Notes: generated by a model from the sequence alone, not told the origin. Positions 6,578 through 15,081 are shown, numbered from the stretch's first letter. The stretch: 44,368 bases of DNA from Clostridiales bacterium (GCA_019423635.1 JAHZBA010000022.1:1-44368), one strand, 5' to 3'. A program made the numbers and translations.

Positions 6578-8608
6578 ATGGCCCGGATTGAACAGCTCTC
6601 CCCCCATGTGGCAGACCTGATCGCCGCCGGCGAGGTGGTGGAGCGGCCCGCCAGCGTGGTGAAGGAGCTGGTGGAAAATGCCGTGGACGCGGGTGCCAGC
6701 GCCGTGGCGGTGGAGCTGCGCCGCGGCGGCATGGGGCTGATCCGGGTCAGCGACAACGGCTGCGGCATTGCCGCGGCGGAGCTGCCCACGGCCTTTTTGC
6801 GCCACGCCACCTCCAAGCTGCGCCGGCCGGAGGACCTGGGGAGCATTGCCACCCTGGGCTTCCGGGGGGAGGCCCTGGCGGCGGTGGCCGCCGTGAGCCG
6901 GGTGGAGATCGTCACCCGGCAGCGGGGGGCGGAGAGCGCCGCGTCGCTGCGCCTGGAGGGCGGCGTCCCCGGCGAGACCGAGATCGCCGGCGCCCCGGAG
7001 GGCACGACCATCACCGTGCGGGATCTCTTCTACAACACCCCGGCCCGGCTGAAATTCATGAAGACGGACAGCGCCGAAAACGCCGCCGTGGCGGGGCTCA
7101 TGCAGCACCTGGCCCTGTCCCGCCCGGAGATTTCCTTCCGCTTCACCAAGGACGGCACGGAGACCCTCCACACCCCCGGCGACGGGAAGCTGGAGTCCGC
7201 CGTCTACGCCGCCCTGGGGCGGGAGTTCGCCCGGACTCTTCTGAGCGTGGAGGGCCGGGGCGGCAGCACGGAGGTGCGCGGCTTTGTGACCCGGCCGGAG
7301 GCGGGCCGGGGGTCCCGGTCCATGCAGACCTTTTTCGTCAACGGGCGGTTCATCAAGTCCCAGCTGCTGACGGCGGCCCTGGAGGAGGGCTACCGGAACC
7401 AGCTGATGAAGGGGAAGTTTCCCGGCTGCGTCCTCTTTGTGACGCTGCCGGTGACAGCGGTGGATGTCAATGTCCACCCGGCCAAGACCGTGGTGAAGTT
7501 CCAGCGGGAGAAGGAGGTCTTTGACGCGGTGTACCACACCGTGCTGGACAGCCTGAACGCCCGGGGCGGCGCGGTGCAAAGCGCGAAGCCCCCGGAGCAG
7601 GTGACCATCCCCCGGGGGGATTTCTTCCAGACCATGGACGCCGGGAGCTTCCGGGCGCGGACCGGGCAGTCCGGCCCGCCGGCCCGGCCCCGGACCAGTT
7701 CAGACGGGGAGTGGCGCTCCGGCACACGGGTGGCGGACAGCGCCGGCCCCCCTGCCGCCGGCTATGGGATGTTCCGCCGGGAGCAGACGGAGGCCCGGCG
7801 CCCCGGCCCGGTCCGGGAGACCCCGGCACCGCCGGACGGGCGGGGGGAGCCGACGGCCGCCTCACCGGCCTCCGGAGAGAGGCCGGAGACGGCGGGACAG
7901 CCTTTGGCGGCGTCTGTGCCCGGGGAGCGGCCCGCGTCTTCGGAGGGCGCCGCCAGGGAGAGCCGGGAGCGGCCCTTTGTGCCGGCGATTCCGGCGGCCA
8001 GGACCGGCGAAACACCGGGACAGCAGGTCCTGGAGCCCCTTTCCAGGGCCCCCTGGCGCATTGCCGGGGAGGTGCTGCACACCTACATTGTCTGCGAGAG
8101 CGAGGACGGGTGCGTGTGGCTGATCGACAAGCACGCCGCCCATGAGCGGATCAACTTTGACCGCCTGAAGGCCGGGGAGGCCCCGGTGATGCAGCAGACG
8201 CTCCTGACGCCGGCGGCGGTGGAGCTGGGGCGGGAGGACGCGGCGCTGCTGCTGGAGAATCTGCCGCTGCTGGAGCGGTTCGGCTTTGCCTGCGAGGACT
8301 TCGGCGGGGGAACCGTGCTGGTCCGGGAGGTCCCGGCGGAGATCGACGCCGGGGACATCGCCTCCACGCTGGAGGAGTTTGCCGAGAACCTGCGCCGGGG
8401 CCGGAGCCTGGACGAAAAGCGGGAGAATCTCCTGCACACCATGGCCTGCAAGGCGGCCATCAAGGGCGGCTGGACCAGCGACCCCGCGGAGCTCCGGGCC
8501 CTGGTGGGCAGGGTGCAGAGCGGAGAGGTGCGCTTTTGCCCCCACGGCAGGCCCGTGGCGGTAAAGCTCACCAGGTACGAGATTGAGAAGATGTTTGGAA
8601 GAGCGTAG
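6578..8608 (+). CDS. mutL: DNA mismatch repair protein MutL
   Basis: MutL couples MutS recognition to strand removal. The 676-residue product has the GHKL ATPase N-terminus: E33 in KELVENAVDAGA, DNGCGI, RHATSKL and GFRGEAL. A long low-complexity linker rich in Pro, Arg, Gly and Glu spans about 345-485. The C-terminal domain has the endonuclease-type motif starting D517 (DKHAAHERINFD), ACKAAIKGG, CPHGRP and a terminal FGR. In the DQHA(X)2E(X)4E pattern the last Glu is Asp528 here. I chose ATG 6578 because GGAGGT at 6565-6570 is seven bases away and the product begins as usual (MARIEQL); an upstream in-frame start would overlap that site. Confidence 0.97.
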   Translation: MARIEQLSPHVADLIAAGEVVERPASVVKELVENAVDAGASAVAVELRRGGMGLIRVSDNGCGIAAAELPTAFLRHATSKLRRPEDLGSIATLGFRGEALAAVAAVSRVEIVTRQRGAESAASLRLEGGVPGETEIAGAPEGTTITVRDLFYNTPARLKFMKTDSAENAAVAGLMQHLALSRPEISFRFTKDGTETLHTPGDGKLESAVYAALGREFARTLLSVEGRGGSTEVRGFVTRPEAGRGSRSMQTFFVNGRFIKSQLLTAALEEGYRNQLMKGKFPGCVLFVTLPVTAVDVNVHPAKTVVKFQREKEVFDAVYHTVLDSLNARGGAVQSAKPPEQVTIPRGDFFQTMDAGSFRARTGQSGPPARPRTSSDGEWRSGTRVADSAGPPAAGYGMFRREQTEARRPGPVRETPAPPDGRGEPTAASPASGERPETAGQPLAASVPGERPASSEGAARESRERPFVPAIPAARTGETPGQQVLEPLSRAPWRIAGEVLHTYIVCESEDGCVWLIDKHAAHERINFDRLKAGEAPVMQQTLLTPAAVELGREDAALLLENLPLLERFGFACEDFGGGTVLVREVPAEIDAGDIASTLEEFAENLRRGRSLDEKRENLLHTMACKAAIKGGWTSDPAELRALVGRVQSGEVRFCPHGRPVAVKLTRYEIEKMFGRA

Positions 8609-8626
8609 GCGGTCAGGAGGATTGTC

Positions 8627-8818
8627 ATGGCAAAGAAGAATCAGCGCTTTACGGTGGTCTATTCCCAGAGCGGCATGACCCAGGGGGTTCAGATCCTGGT
8701 GGACCGGAAGACGGGCGTCCACTACCTCTTTTGCAAGAACGGCTACGGCGGCGGTCTGACGCCCCTGCTGGACCGGGAGGGACGGCCTGTGATTACCACG
8801 GTGTTTGAGGAGGAGTGA
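8627..8818 (+). CDS. DUF6440-family small protein
   Basis: A 63-residue basic-to-neutral protein. The middle reads QILVDRKTGVHYLF and continues into GGLTPLLDREGRPV, which matches my recollection of DUF6440, small Bacillota proteins of unknown function. No signal or membrane segment is seen; it is probably a small beta-rich soluble protein. A perfect AGGAGG at 8615-8620 is six bases before ATG. Its stop is one base from the next start, so it is clearly co-transcribed with the flavodoxin-fold gene and with mutL upstream. Confidence 0.85.
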   Translation: MAKKNQRFTVVYSQSGMTQGVQILVDRKTGVHYLFCKNGYGGGLTPLLDREGRPVITTVFEEE

Positions 8819-8819
8819 C

Positions 8820-9410
8820 ATGAGGCTGCTGTTTGTGGACGCCTGTATCAGCCAGCGGGGGGAGAACTCCCGCACCCGGACCCTGGCGGAGGCGTTTTTG
8901 GAGGCCTTCCGGGGAGCACACCCGGATTGGGAGATCGAGACGGTGGAGGTGGGGACCCTGGGTCTTGCGCCCTTCACCCCGGAGACCCTGGATGAGCGGG
9001 ACGCCCTGGCGGGCGTGGGCGCCTTTGACGCGCCGGTCTTTGCCCTGGCCCGGCAGTTCCGGGGGGCGGATGCGGTGGTGGTGGCGGCGCCCTTCTGGGA
9101 TCTGAGCTACCCGGCGGCCCTGCGGATCTACATGGAGCATGTCTCCGCCAACGGCGTGGCCTATCACTATGAAGCGGACGGCTGCCACGGGGACTGCCGG
9201 GGGGCGTGGCTGGTGTATCTCACCTCCGGCGGCGACTTTGAGCGGGAGGACAGCATCGGCGTCCTCCACTGGCGGCAGCTGGCGGCCATGTGCGGCATCC
9301 GCCGCTTTGACTACGTGTTCGCCGGAGGGCTGGACATCGACCCGGCCCAGGCGCCGGAGCTGCTGGAGGGCGCCTGCCAGGTGGCCCGGCGTCTGGCGGA
9401 GGAGCTGTGA
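8820..9410 (+). CDS. NAD(P)H-dependent oxidoreductase, flavodoxin-like fold
   Basis: The 196-residue protein has the flavodoxin-2 fold of NQO1/AzoR-type enzymes. It has an N-terminal strand LLFVDACIS followed by the flavin phosphate loop (SQRGENSRT), and the characteristic PFWDLSYPAALRIYMEH from P91. A YLTSGGDF segment follows where the family contacts the flavin ring. Such enzymes transfer two electrons from NAD(P)H to quinones, azo compounds or nitro compounds in the cytoplasm; the true substrate is unknown. The ATG at 8820 follows GAGGAGG and almost touches the DUF6440 stop. miaA starts two bases after its stop. Confidence 0.85.
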   Translation: MRLLFVDACISQRGENSRTRTLAEAFLEAFRGAHPDWEIETVEVGTLGLAPFTPETLDERDALAGVGAFDAPVFALARQFRGADAVVVAAPFWDLSYPAALRIYMEHVSANGVAYHYEADGCHGDCRGAWLVYLTSGGDFEREDSIGVLHWRQLAAMCGIRRFDYVFAGGLDIDPAQAPELLEGACQVARRLAEEL

Positions 9411-9411
9411 G

Positions 9412-10356
9412 GTGAACGCAAAGGTTGTGTGCGTGGTGGGACCCACCGCCTGCGGCAAGACCACCCTGGGGGTGCGTCTTGCGAAGGCGCTGAACGGCGA
9501 GGTGGTCTCCGCCGACTCCATGCAGATCTACCGGGGAATGACCATCGGCACCGCCGCCCCCACTGCGGCGGAGATGGAGGGCGTCCCCCATCACATGATC
9601 GCCGTGGCGGACCCGGCGGAGCAGTGGTCTGCCGCCCGGTACGTCCAGACGGCGGCGCCCATTGTGGACGACATTCTGGCCCGGGGGAAGCGGCCCATCC
9701 TGGTGGGCGGCACCGGACTGTGGCTGGATGCGCTGGTTCAGGGGCGGACCTTTGCGGAGGGCCAGGCCGGCGGCGCGGTTCGGCGGGAGCTGCAGCGGCG
9801 GCTTCAGGCAGAGGGCATCGAGCCGCTGCTGGAGGAGCTGAGGCAGGCGGACCCGGAGGCGGCGGAGCGGCTGCACCCGGCGGATGAGAAGCGGATTCTC
9901 CGGGCGCTGGAGGTCTACTATGAGACGGGAAAAACCATCACCGCCCACAACGAGGAGACCAAACGCCTGCCGCCCCGGTATGACGCGGTGTGGCTCGGAC
10001 TGCGGTTTCGGGAGCGGGAGGCGATGAGGGCCCGGATTGACCGGCGGGTGGATGCCATGGCGGCGGCGGGCCTGCTGGAGGAGGTCCGGACGCTTCTTGG
10101 CCTGGGCCTGCCGAGGGAGGCCACGGCGCTGCAGGCCATCGGATACAAGGAGTTTCTGGGCGTGCTGGAGGGCACGGCGACAGAGGCGGAGGCGCTGGCG
10201 GAGGTGAAGCTCCGTTCCCGCCAGTACGCCAAGCGGCAGCTGACATGGCTGCGGCGGAATTCGGCCATCCATTGGATCGAATGGGAAAAAACACAGGATT
10301 TTGAGTGGGCCGTACAGGTTTCGACAGAAATCCTGACCGCCGCCGGGGTATGCTGA
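9412..10356 (+). CDS. miaA: tRNA dimethylallyltransferase MiaA
   Basis: MiaA adds the dimethylallyl group to A37 of tRNAs reading UNN codons. The 314-residue product starts at GTG 9412, with GGAG at 9401-9404 within the preceding gene. Motifs: P-loop GPTACGKT (residues 10-17, with Cys where Ser is common), SADSMQIYRGM, GVPHHMI, and GGTGLW. The C-terminal RQYAKRQLTWLRR segment is typical. Length is normal. It follows the flavodoxin-fold gene by one base and precedes hfq by about 100 bases, the usual miaA-hfq neighbourhood. Confidence 0.96.
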   Translation: MNAKVVCVVGPTACGKTTLGVRLAKALNGEVVSADSMQIYRGMTIGTAAPTAAEMEGVPHHMIAVADPAEQWSAARYVQTAAPIVDDILARGKRPILVGGTGLWLDALVQGRTFAEGQAGGAVRRELQRRLQAEGIEPLLEELRQADPEAAERLHPADEKRILRALEVYYETGKTITAHNEETKRLPPRYDAVWLGLRFREREAMRARIDRRVDAMAAAGLLEEVRTLLGLGLPREATALQAIGYKEFLGVLEGTATEAEALAEVKLRSRQYAKRQLTWLRRNSAIHWIEWEKTQDFEWAVQVSTEILTAAGVC

Positions 10357-10375
10357 GAGTGGGCATGGCCCGGGG

Positions 10376-10425
10376 CGGACGAGTCTTTGGAATTCGTCCG
10401 GACCAGAAAGACCCGCCGCGGCGGG
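10376..10425. promoter_or_regulatory. hfq leader inverted repeats
   Basis: CGGACGA (10376-10382) pairs with TCGTCCG (10394-10400), followed by a perfect 14-base palindrome CCCGCCGCGGCGGG at 10412-10425. The 12-base core CCGCCGCGGCGG recurs just after hfq at 10706-10717. These could be weak terminators, RNA hairpins or binding sites. No T-run follows either one. Confidence 0.45.
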
Positions 10426-10453
10426 ATCGAAACATAAAAAGGAGCGGACGAAC

Positions 10454-10702
10454 ATGCAGACAAAGGCAAATTTACAGGACCTCTTTCTTCTCAGGGCCAA
10501 ACGGGACCGGGTGCCGGTCACCATGTTTTTAATGAACGGTTTCCAGATGCGGGGCACCATCACCGGCTTTGACGCCTTTGTGGTGACCCTGGACAGCGAG
10601 GGCAAGCAGCAGATCATCTACAAGCACGCCATCTCCACCATCGCGCCCATGCGCCCGGTGGCTTTGGAGGAGGCGGAGGAGAGAACCAGAGAGCAGACGT
10701 GA
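10454..10702 (+). CDS. hfq: RNA chaperone Hfq
   Basis: An 82-residue Sm-like protein expected to form a hexameric ring that binds sRNAs and mRNAs. The Sm1 motif covers residues about 7-46 (LQDLFL, then VPVTMFLMNGFQMRG and TGFDAFVVTL), and Sm2 includes the diagnostic YKHAIST. The C-terminus is a short acidic tail, shorter than in Enterobacteria but usual for Bacillota. AAAGGAG lies upstream of ATG 10454. It sits downstream of miaA, as in many bacteria. Confidence 0.97.
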   Translation: MQTKANLQDLFLLRAKRDRVPVTMFLMNGFQMRGTITGFDAFVVTLDSEGKQQIIYKHAISTIAPMRPVALEEAEERTREQT

Positions 10703-10705
10703 GAT

Positions 10706-10717
10706 CCGCCGCGGCGG
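10706..10717. repeat. Palindrome CCGCCGCGGCGG after hfq
   Basis: A 12-base perfect palindrome identical to the core of the palindrome before hfq (10412-10425). It lies three bases after the hfq stop, with no U-tract after it. Chance is possible in GC-rich DNA. Confidence 0.4.
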
Positions 10718-10781
10718 GACGGGCTTCCGGCACACCGGGCGCTTTGCGCGGATCTCCCGGCGTGATACATAAGAGGGAACG

Positions 10782-12062
10782 ATGAAGAATCAATCACTGG
10801 GTATGAAATGGCTGATGGCGGCGGTGACGCTGGGCCTTTTGATCTACTTCGGCTTTCAGGGGGCCCGCTACTACACGGACCCCTTCTCCACCACGCTGGC
10901 CTATCCCTACCAGGTGGAGGACAGCGTCAGCCTCTCGGGCTATGTGGTGCGGGAGGAGCGGGTGCTCCAGGACGAGAGCGGCGGATTGCTGCGGCTTTTG
11001 CGGCGGGAGGGGGAGCGGGTCAGCGAAGGCGGCACGGTGGCGGCGGTCTACGCGGACCAGGAGTCCCTGGACCGCCAGGCGGAGATCGACAGCCTGGACA
11101 GCCGCATCGCGCAGCTCCAGTACGCCCAGGAGGCCTCCCAGGGCGTGGAGGTGACCAAGCGGCTGGATGCCCAGATCCGGCAGAACATCCGGGACTACCG
11201 GGCCGCGCTGGAGGCGGACAGACTCCAGGACGCGGAGAAGCAGGCCGCGGAGCTCCGCAGCCAGGTGATGAAGCGGGACTACACCGTCTCCGGCACCGAG
11301 GATCTGACCGCACAGCTCCATGAGCTCCAGGCCCAGCGGCAGACGCTGCAGTCCCAGGCCGCCAGATCTGTCCGGCGGATCACCGCGCCGGAGGCGGGGC
11401 TGTACTCCGCCGTGGTGGACGGCTATGAGACGGTGCTGACGCCGGCGGGACTGGAAACGCTGACCCCCTCCGCCCTGGTGTCCATGCAGGCGGAGACGCC
11501 GGCGGGGACGCCGGTGGGGAAGCTGGTGCTGGGGGACGAGTGGTACTACGCGGCGGCCATGTCCGCCGCCGAGGCCGGGGAGCTGGAGACGAAGCAGGCG
11601 GAGCTCCGGTCCGATCAGACGCTGTATCTGCGCTTTACCAAGGGCGTGGAGCGGGATTTGCCGGTGGAGCTCACCTTCCTGGGACCGGAGGAGAACGGCC
11701 GGGTCGTGGCGGTGTTCCGGGGGAATGCCTTCCTCTCCCAGCTGACGCTGCTGCGCCAACAGAGCGCCCAGGTGCTCACCGGCACTCTGGAGGGACTGCG
11801 GGTGCCCCGGGAGGCCCTGCGGGTGGATACCCGGACCACGGAGAACGAGGACGGCACCACCCAGGAGCTCCAGGTCCAGGGCGTCTACTGCCTGGTGGGC
11901 CGGGAGGCCCGGTTCAAGCCGGTGGAGATCCTCTACAGCAACAGCCACTTCGCCCTGGTGCGCCCCGACGTGTCGGACACCCAGGAGGTGCTGCGGCTGC
12001 GGGCGGGGGACGAGGTGATCGTCAAGGCGAAAAACCTCTATGACGGCAAGGTCGTGGAGTAA
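10782..12062 (+). CDS. HlyD-family membrane fusion/adaptor-like protein
   Basis: The 426-residue protein has one N-terminal membrane anchor (about 8-26). It then has a split barrel/biotinyl-lipoyl-like hairpin region with a Gln/Glu-rich coiled coil (about 90-200, with DSLDSRIAQLQ and LTAQLHELQAQRQ segments). The C-terminal beta-rich domain contains LRVPREAL and DEVIVKAKNLYDG, as in HlyD-type adaptors. No cognate exporter gene is adjacent. It is placed directly ahead of yggS, sepF and divIVA, as in many Clostridia, suggesting an envelope or division role rather than classical type I secretion. The ATG at 10782 has AGAGGG upstream. Confidence 0.8.
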   Translation: MKNQSLGMKWLMAAVTLGLLIYFGFQGARYYTDPFSTTLAYPYQVEDSVSLSGYVVREERVLQDESGGLLRLLRREGERVSEGGTVAAVYADQESLDRQAEIDSLDSRIAQLQYAQEASQGVEVTKRLDAQIRQNIRDYRAALEADRLQDAEKQAAELRSQVMKRDYTVSGTEDLTAQLHELQAQRQTLQSQAARSVRRITAPEAGLYSAVVDGYETVLTPAGLETLTPSALVSMQAETPAGTPVGKLVLGDEWYYAAAMSAAEAGELETKQAELRSDQTLYLRFTKGVERDLPVELTFLGPEENGRVVAVFRGNAFLSQLTLLRQQSAQVLTGTLEGLRVPREALRVDTRTTENEDGTTQELQVQGVYCLVGREARFKPVEILYSNSHFALVRPDVSDTQEVLRLRAGDEVIVKAKNLYDGKVVE

Positions 12063-12088
12063 TTACAAAGGCAAAGAGGATGAGAGAG

Positions 12089-12787
12089 ATGTCGATTGCG
12101 GAGAATATCGCCCGGGTGCGGGCGGAGATGGCGGAGGCGGCCCGGTCAGCGGGCCGGGACCCCGGGGAGATCACCCTGGTGGGGGCCAGCAAGATGAACG
12201 ACGCCGCGGCCTGCCGGGCCGCGGCCGCCGCCGGCATTGACGCCCTGGGGGAGAACCGGGTGCAGGAGATGGTGAAGAAGCTGGCGGAGCACGCCTATGA
12301 CGGCGTCCCCCTGCACTTCATCGGCCACCTCCAGCGGAACAAGGTGAAGCAGGTGGTAGGACAGGCGGCGCTGATCCAGTCCGTGGGGTCCCTGGAGCTG
12401 CTGGAGGAGATCGAGAAGACCGCCGCGGCCCGGGAGATCGTGCAGGACGTGCTGCTGGAGGTGAACGTGGGGGAGGAGGCGGCCAAGAGCGGCTTTTTCG
12501 CCCCGGAGATCCCCGCGGCGGCGGAGCGGGCCCTGGAAAAGTCCCACGTGCGGGTCCGGGGACTGATGACCATCCCCCCGGCGGATGCGGACCGGGATGC
12601 CAATATGCGGTATTTTGACAAAGTCCGCACTCTTTATGTTGACATTAACAGGGAAATGTTCCATAATGAACTTGTATATCTTTCCATGGGCATGAGCGGG
12701 GATTATGCCGACGCCATCCGCGCCGGCGCCACCATGGTTCGGGTGGGAACAGCGATTTTCGGCGCACGGGATTACAGCCGGATCTGA
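12089..12787 (+). CDS. YggS/YlmE-family pyridoxal phosphate homeostasis protein
   Basis: A 232-residue TIM-barrel PLP-binding protein with no known enzymatic reaction; the family buffers PLP and affects amino acid metabolism. PLP lysine is K35 in LVGASK. The HFIGHLQRNKVK segment and the C-terminal SMGMSGDYADAI and VRVGTAIFG segments, which bind the cofactor phosphate, are intact. ATG 12089 is preferred over ATG 12080 because AGAGG at 12075-12079 sits at good distance from 12089 but directly abuts 12080. It is part of the HlyD-like, yggS, sepF, divIVA operon. Confidence 0.95.
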   Translation: MSIAENIARVRAEMAEAARSAGRDPGEITLVGASKMNDAAACRAAAAAGIDALGENRVQEMVKKLAEHAYDGVPLHFIGHLQRNKVKQVVGQAALIQSVGSLELLEEIEKTAAAREIVQDVLLEVNVGEEAAKSGFFAPEIPAAAERALEKSHVRVRGLMTIPPADADRDANMRYFDKVRTLYVDINREMFHNELVYLSMGMSGDYADAIRAGATMVRVGTAIFGARDYSRI

Positions 12788-12840
12788 TCCTGCCGTTTCG
12801 GAAACAGATCTTGCGCTGTGCGCATACAGGAGGCTTTTTC

Positions 12841-13275
12841 ATGGGCATTATTGACGAATTCAAGAAGTGGGCGCACCCCTATGACGACGAGGACGAGGAG
12901 TTTGAGGACTTCGACGACCTCCCCCGGCGGGACAGCTTTGAGGAGCGGCGGAACAAGTACGACGACCGCCGCAACAAGGTGGTCAACATCCACGCCACCA
13001 CGCAGCTGAAGGTGGTGCTGGTGAAGCCGGAGCGGTTTGAAAACGCCTCGGAGATTGCCGACCAGCTCAAGGACAAGCGGACGGTGGTGCTGAACCTGGA
13101 GTCCACCAACAAGGACGTGGCCCGGCGGCTGATCGACTTCCTCTCGGGCGTGGCCTATGCCGGCGAGGGCAAGATCAAGAAGGTGGCGGCCAACACGTAC
13201 ATCATCACGCCCTACCACGTGGACATTGAGGGCGATCTGATTGACGAGCTGGAAAACAACGGACTCTATTTTTAA
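12841..13275 (+). CDS. sepF: Cell division protein SepF
   Basis: SepF anchors FtsZ to the membrane and aligns filaments at the septum. The 144-residue product begins with an amphipathic stretch (MGIIDEFKKW), a likely membrane anchor, then a strongly acidic linker (about 15-35). The C-terminal SepF core covers about 52-140, with LNLESTNKDVARRLIDFLSG and YIITP. The ATG at 12841 is served by AGGAGG at 12828-12833; a start further upstream would overlap this site. divIVA follows after 12 bases, without the ylmG or ylmH genes often found between them. Confidence 0.96.
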   Translation: MGIIDEFKKWAHPYDDEDEEFEDFDDLPRRDSFEERRNKYDDRRNKVVNIHATTQLKVVLVKPERFENASEIADQLKDKRTVVLNLESTNKDVARRLIDFLSGVAYAGEGKIKKVAANTYIITPYHVDIEGDLIDELENNGLYF

Positions 13276-13287
13276 GGGGGGAACCAT

Positions 13288-13995
13288 ATGCTGACACCCC
13301 AGGAGGTCTCCACCCGGGCCTTTGCCAAGGCGATGATGGGCGGATACAACATGGCCGCGGTGGACGAGTTTTTGGACGAGCTCACCGACGATTATACGGC
13401 CCTGTACAAGGAGAACGCGGCCCTGAAGGCCAAGCTGAAGGTTCTGGTGGAGAAGGTGGAGGAGTACCGGGCTACGGAGGACTCCATGCGGGCGACGCTG
13501 CTGACCGCCCAGCGGATGGCGGATTCCATCGTCCACGAGGCGGAGGAGAAGCGGGACCAGATGCTCAAGGAGGCGGAGAGCGACGTGCAGAAGCGGGCCG
13601 CCGGCCACCAGCGGGAGCTGGAGGAGTCGAAGGAGCGGCTGCAGCGGGGCCAGCAGGAGCTGGCGAAGTTCATCGCCGCCAGCCGGGAGCTGTGTGAGCG
13701 GCAGACGGAGTTTTTAGACCGGCTGCCCAAGCTGGAGCTGGCGCCGCCGCCTCCGCCGGCAGAGGAGACGCCGGTGGCGGAGATTGAGGAGAAGGTGCTG
13801 GCCTCCTTCCCGGTCCACGAGCTGGCGGAGTCCGAGGAGCCGGAGGAGCCGGCCGCGCCGGAGACGACGGCGGAGGTTCCCCCTGTGGACGAGTACCCGG
13901 AGGGCGATCCCTTCGCCCCGGGGGAGGAGCCCACCCGCCGCATCAACCTGGAGGAGCTGAAATTCGGCCGCAATTACGGCGGCCAGGAGGACTGA
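13288..13995 (+). CDS. divIVA: DivIVA-domain cell division/polarity protein
   Basis: The 235-residue protein has the DivIVA N-terminal domain (LTPQEVSTRAFAKAMMGGYN and AVDEFLDEL), which senses curved membrane, then a long coiled coil (about 25-145) rich in Glu, Lys, Arg and Ala. The C-terminal tail (about 150-235) is acidic and Pro-rich, with repeated PPP, EEPEEP and PEGDPF stretches and is probably disordered. It would recruit division or wall-synthesis proteins to septum and poles. GGGG lies upstream of ATG 13288. It is the last gene of the sepF operon before a terminator hairpin. Confidence 0.93.
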   Translation: MLTPQEVSTRAFAKAMMGGYNMAAVDEFLDELTDDYTALYKENAALKAKLKVLVEKVEEYRATEDSMRATLLTAQRMADSIVHEAEEKRDQMLKEAESDVQKRAAGHQRELEESKERLQRGQQELAKFIAASRELCERQTEFLDRLPKLELAPPPPPAEETPVAEIEEKVLASFPVHELAESEEPEEPAAPETTAEVPPVDEYPEGDPFAPGEEPTRRINLEELKFGRNYGGQED

Positions 13996-14072
13996 GCAGT
14001 ACGGGACGTACCACCGCCGGACGGCGTTTCTGATCGTACATCCGGGTTCTGAGCCGAAGACAGTGGAGACAG

Positions 14073-14094
14073 GCGGCCCGAAAGGGCCGCTTTT
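14073..14094 (+). terminator. Rho-independent terminator after divIVA
   Basis: Stem GCGGCCC (14073-14079), loop GAAA, stem GGGCCGC (14084-14090), then TTTT. It probably ends the sepF/divIVA transcript; it lies only 16 bases before the ribosome binding region of the next gene, so partial read-through is possible. Confidence 0.8.
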
Positions 14095-14110
14095 CCAAAA
14101 GGAGGGGGCT

Positions 14111-14992
14111 ATGGAGAGGCGGATGCCCATCGTGGCCTTTTTGTATGATTTCGACAAGACCCTCTGCACCACGGATATGCAGAACTATGCCTTCATCCCC
14201 TCTCTGGGCATGACCCCGGAGGAGTTCTGGGCGCTGGCCAACAGCTTTGGCCGGGCGAACCGGATTGACGGCATCCTGGCCTACATGTATACCATGATCC
14301 GGGAGTCGGAGCGCCGGGGACGCCCCTTTACCCGGGCGGATCTGGTGGAGAAGGGCCGGAGCATTGTACTCTTCCCCGGCGTGGAGGACTGGTTTCGCAG
14401 GATCAACGACTTCGGCGCCTCCCAGGGGGTGCAGGTGGAGCACTATGTCATCTCCTCCGGCCTGCGGGAGATCATCGAGGGGTCCTCTGTCAGCGGGGAG
14501 TTCCAGGAGATCTACGCCAGCGAGTTCTATTACGACGAGGCCGGCCGGCCCACATGGCCCAAGCTGGCGGTGAACTTCACCGCCAAGACCCAGTTTGTCT
14601 ACCGGATCAACAAGGGGGTGCTGGACGTCTCCGACGACAAGACCCTCAACGACTCCATGCCAGACGACAGCAAGCGGGTGCCCTTCCACAACATGATCTA
14701 CGTGGGGGACGGCCTCTCCGACGTGCCCTGCATGAAGATGATGCGGGCTTATGGAGGACAGGCCATTGCCGTCTATCAGGCGGGGAACCGGCCGGGGGTG
14801 GAGGATCTGCTGGCCAAGGGGCGGGTGGACTTCATCTTCCCGGCGGATTACAGCCAGGGGACGGCCCTGGACCTGACGGTGAAGGATATTCTCTGCAAGA
14901 TGGCCATTACGGACCGCCTGGGGGAGGAGAACGCCCAGCAGCTGCGGAGCATCGGCGGGGATCTGCTGCCCAACCAGGTGGGTTTGTTTTGA
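14111..14992 (+). CDS. HAD-superfamily hydrolase
   Basis: The 293-residue protein has HAD motif I DFDKT near residue 14 (nucleophile and acid Asp pair), motif II in YVISSG, and the terminal YVGDGLSDVPCM acidic motif. A cap region lies between motif I and motif II, so this is a small-molecule or phosphoserine-type phosphatase. It is larger than SerB and the substrate is not evident. ATG 14111 follows GGAGGGGG; upstream in-frame starts run through the terminator and are unlikely. It is flanked by terminators on both sides, so it is probably monocistronic. Confidence 0.88.
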   Translation: MERRMPIVAFLYDFDKTLCTTDMQNYAFIPSLGMTPEEFWALANSFGRANRIDGILAYMYTMIRESERRGRPFTRADLVEKGRSIVLFPGVEDWFRRINDFGASQGVQVEHYVISSGLREIIEGSSVSGEFQEIYASEFYYDEAGRPTWPKLAVNFTAKTQFVYRINKGVLDVSDDKTLNDSMPDDSKRVPFHNMIYVGDGLSDVPCMKMMRAYGGQAIAVYQAGNRPGVEDLLAKGRVDFIFPADYSQGTALDLTVKDILCKMAITDRLGEENAQQLRSIGGDLLPNQVGLF

Positions 14993-15011
14993 AGAGGAAA
15001 GCAAAAGGAGA

Positions 15012-15037
15012 GGGACTGCCGGAGGCAGTCCCTTTTT
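15012..15037 (+). terminator. Terminator after HAD hydrolase
   Basis: GGGACTGCC (15012-15020), loop GGA, GGCAGTCCC (15024-15032), then TTTTT. A strong intrinsic terminator between the plus-strand HAD gene and the converging ABC permease gene. Confidence 0.9.
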
Positions 15038-15081
15038 GCCGGGTACAGGGGCGGCTTGCCCCCGGAAAAGGACCTGGGCGT

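Noticed and set aside
13996..14110. Possible T-box or other riboswitch before the HAD gene
   Set aside because: Only a simple terminator hairpin is visible; no T-box sequence or extended conserved leader.
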